Positions 4,993 to 5,869 of a stretch of 5,869 nucleotides of DNA are shown here, in pieces. Position numbers and translations under genes: made by a program. Location: positions 1 through 5,869 of the forward strand of contig CAJLLH010000082.1 of assembly GCA_905207385.1 (NCBI GenBank). The letters are read 5' to 3'. Each line of letters begins with the position of its first letter. Positions within the stretch are counted from its first letter, which is position 1. The notes beneath the pieces are model-generated. The model worked only from the letters and a program-made list of their open reading frames with translations. It was not told the DNA's origin and ran no database searches. Source of the stretch: an uncultured Eubacteriales bacterium. Its GTDB lineage: Bacteria > Bacillota > Clostridia > Christensenellales > Borkfalkiaceae.

Positions 4993-5595
4993 GTGCAGCA
5001 TGCGGGCGCGGACAGCCGCCGCGAGAAAGCGCGGCCGGAAATGAAGAAGCGAAAAGTTTCTGGTTTCTACACCGGATTATTTGGGTTTACGTCGATTCTC
5101 TTCTCGCTTTTAACGACTATTTTTGTGTGGATTTTTATACAGTGCATAAAGGAAGCCGCTGATTCAGAATATGATGTGGTATTTGTGCTCGCGCTGCTCC
5201 CTGTGGTTGTTGGAGTGATTGGCTTATTTTTGTCCATTTATATGGTCTTAAAGGGCGCGTTTTCAGCTGCATACACGGTAGACGCAGAAGGCATGACAAC
5301 CTATTGGAGGAAAAATACATACCGGCTTTTGTGGACCGACTGTGTCGAGTTTGAGATCGTGCAGGTCCCGATAAATTGGGGCACTTCAATAGCAATCATA
5401 TATTGCTCCACGCGCGTCCTCTCCCAGAAAGAAAAAGAGAATTTCTTCTGGTATCATAAGAACGATTTTGCGCACGTGCAGTATTTCCAGTACAGCGATG
5501 AGGCCGTTTTTCAGGAGTTTTTGCATTGCGTTCCGGAGCGGGCGCGCAATTATCTGGAAGCGAAAGCGCTTGTGCTGGGCCTTCCGGGGGAGTGA
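4993..5595 (+). CDS. Small two-helix membrane protein with a soluble C-terminal domain, unknown function
   Basis: I do not recognise this gene. Counting from the internal ATG at 5041 (184-aa form), residues 9-36 and 45-73 are strongly hydrophobic and give two membrane helices, with MKKRK before the first suggesting a cytoplasmic N-terminus. Residues 77-184 are soluble: TVDAEGMTTYWRKN (79-92) and RLLWTDCVEFEIVQ (95-108) recall the strand pattern of bacterial PH-like domains fused to membrane helices, but this is a weak resemblance. The start is uncertain. GTG at 4993 has AGGAGG (4979-4984) 8 bases upstream and gives 200 aa. ATG at 5041 gives a more natural N-terminus but has no ribosome binding site and follows a GC-rich 6-bp hairpin (5018-5035). 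I chose 4993 on the binding-site evidence. Codon use is less GC-rich than in the transporter downstream. Confidence 0.7.
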   Translation: MQHAGADSRREKARPEMKKRKVSGFYTGLFGFTSILFSLLTTIFVWIFIQCIKEAADSEYDVVFVLALLPVVVGVIGLFLSIYMVLKGAFSAAYTVDAEGMTTYWRKNTYRLLWTDCVEFEIVQVPINWGTSIAIIYCSTRVLSQKEKENFFWYHKNDFAHVQYFQYSDEAVFQEFLHCVPERARNYLEAKALVLGLPGE

Positions 5596-5639
5596 GGCTC
5601 TTTCCGTGCGGCATATCCGGCGGATTCCACAAACAATGG

Positions 5640-5668
5640 TTGCGGCGCGGCCGGTTTTGCGGTATAAT
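5640..5668 (+). promoter_or_regulatory. Promoter of the NSS transporter gene
   Basis: A perfect -10 box TATAAT (5663-5668) is preceded, after 17 bp, by TTGCGG (5640-5645, 3 of 6). The predicted start near 5675 leaves about 35 bases before the ATG at 5710. The spacer is GC-rich, unlike the AT-rich promoters on the left. Confidence 0.6.
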
Positions 5669-5709
5669 CAAACCAATTTGTGCCTGAGTGCGTGAAAGGA
5701 AACAATGTT

Positions 5710-5869
5710 ATGGGTAACGACACCAACGTCAGCAAACGCGACGGCTTTCGCAGCCGCGGCGGCTTCATCATCGCCTGCATCGGCTCGGCCGTCGGCATGG
5801 GCAACATCTGGCGCTTCCCGACGCTGGTGTCCCAGTGGGGCGGCATGCCCTTCCTCATCCCGTACTTCC
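5710..5869 (+). CDS. Sodium-dependent transporter, NSS/SNF family (5' part only)
   Basis: Only the first 53 codons are present; the gene runs off the right edge. The family (LeuT, MhsT, TnaT) uses sodium gradients to import amino acids or similar small molecules through about 11-12 membrane helices. [13 protein letters not shown] (25-37) is the TM1 signature: A27, V28 and N32 align with LeuT A22, V23 and N27 (sodium and substrate site), and R35 with the gate R30. The usual NGGGAF loop reads WGGMPF (43-48), then LIPYF. The start is ATG 5710 with AAAGGA (5695-5700) 9 bases upstream; the ATG at 5705 is out of frame. Nearly every codon ends in G or C, very unlike the left-hand genes. Substrate cannot be told from this fragment. 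Confidence 0.9.
   Translation, partial: MGNDTNVSKRDGFRSRGGFIIACIGSAVGMGNIWRFPTLVSQWGGMPFLIPYF

Noticed and set aside
5396..5858. Minus-strand open frames opposite the membrane-protein and transporter genes
   Set aside because: Composition artefacts of GC-rich DNA; the plus strand has a clear NSS signature with promoter and ribosome binding site.
1..5869. CRISPR array, tRNA, rRNA, insertion sequence or phage genes
   Set aside because: No regularly spaced repeats, tRNA- or rRNA-like sequence, or transposase or integrase motifs were seen on either strand.

Overview
The window looks like chromosomal DNA of a low-to-mid-GC Gram-positive-type anaerobe, most likely Bacillota/Clostridia. The grounds are AGGAG-type ribosome binding sites, sigma-A-like promoters (TTGACA/TAGAAT with 17-bp spacing), intrinsic terminators, a TTG start, and a maf–mreB neighbourhood known from Firmicutes. 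I cannot name a genus. GC content and codon use change near position 4975 and again near 5640, so the right end may be an island edge or a contig join.

Layout, left to right. (1) A terminator hairpin at 1-19 and a minus-strand gene (59-1201) for a two-part GNAT-fold protein of the YghO-like family. It has a very good promoter at 1361-1389 and an unusually structured ~150-nt 5' leader. (2) A strong minus-strand terminator (1453-1500) closing a three-gene minus-strand operon that starts at 4635: ppx/gppA-like phosphatase with an HD domain (TTG start), then maf (nucleotide pyrophosphatase), then a divergent mreB-like actin gene that overlaps maf by ATGA. (3) A gene-free stretch, 4636-4992, with a hairpin touching the ppx ribosome binding site, a 144-bp block bounded by a 10-bp inverted repeat and holding two opposite-strand terminator-like hairpins, two overlapping promoters pointing in opposite directions, and a perfect 11-bp tandem repeat. 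(4) A plus-strand gene (about 4993-5595) for a small two-helix membrane protein with a soluble C-terminal domain, unrecognised by name. (5) A promoter and the first 53 codons of a sodium-dependent transporter of the NSS/SNF family, running off the right edge.

How the genes fit together: the minus-strand operon joins phosphate/alarmone chemistry (Ppx/GppA), hydrolysis of non-canonical nucleotides with a link to division (Maf) and an actin-like cytoskeletal protein. The MreB-like protein is the oddest coding item. It aligns without gaps to MreB around the active site, yet both residues that activate the attacking water in MreB (Glu140 and Thr167, Caulobacter numbering) are replaced, and the membrane-insertion loop is basic instead of hydrophobic. 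It is therefore a candidate non-hydrolysing MreB paralogue. No wholly new system is evident. The strongest non-coding leads are the GNAT leader and the 4757-4900 block.
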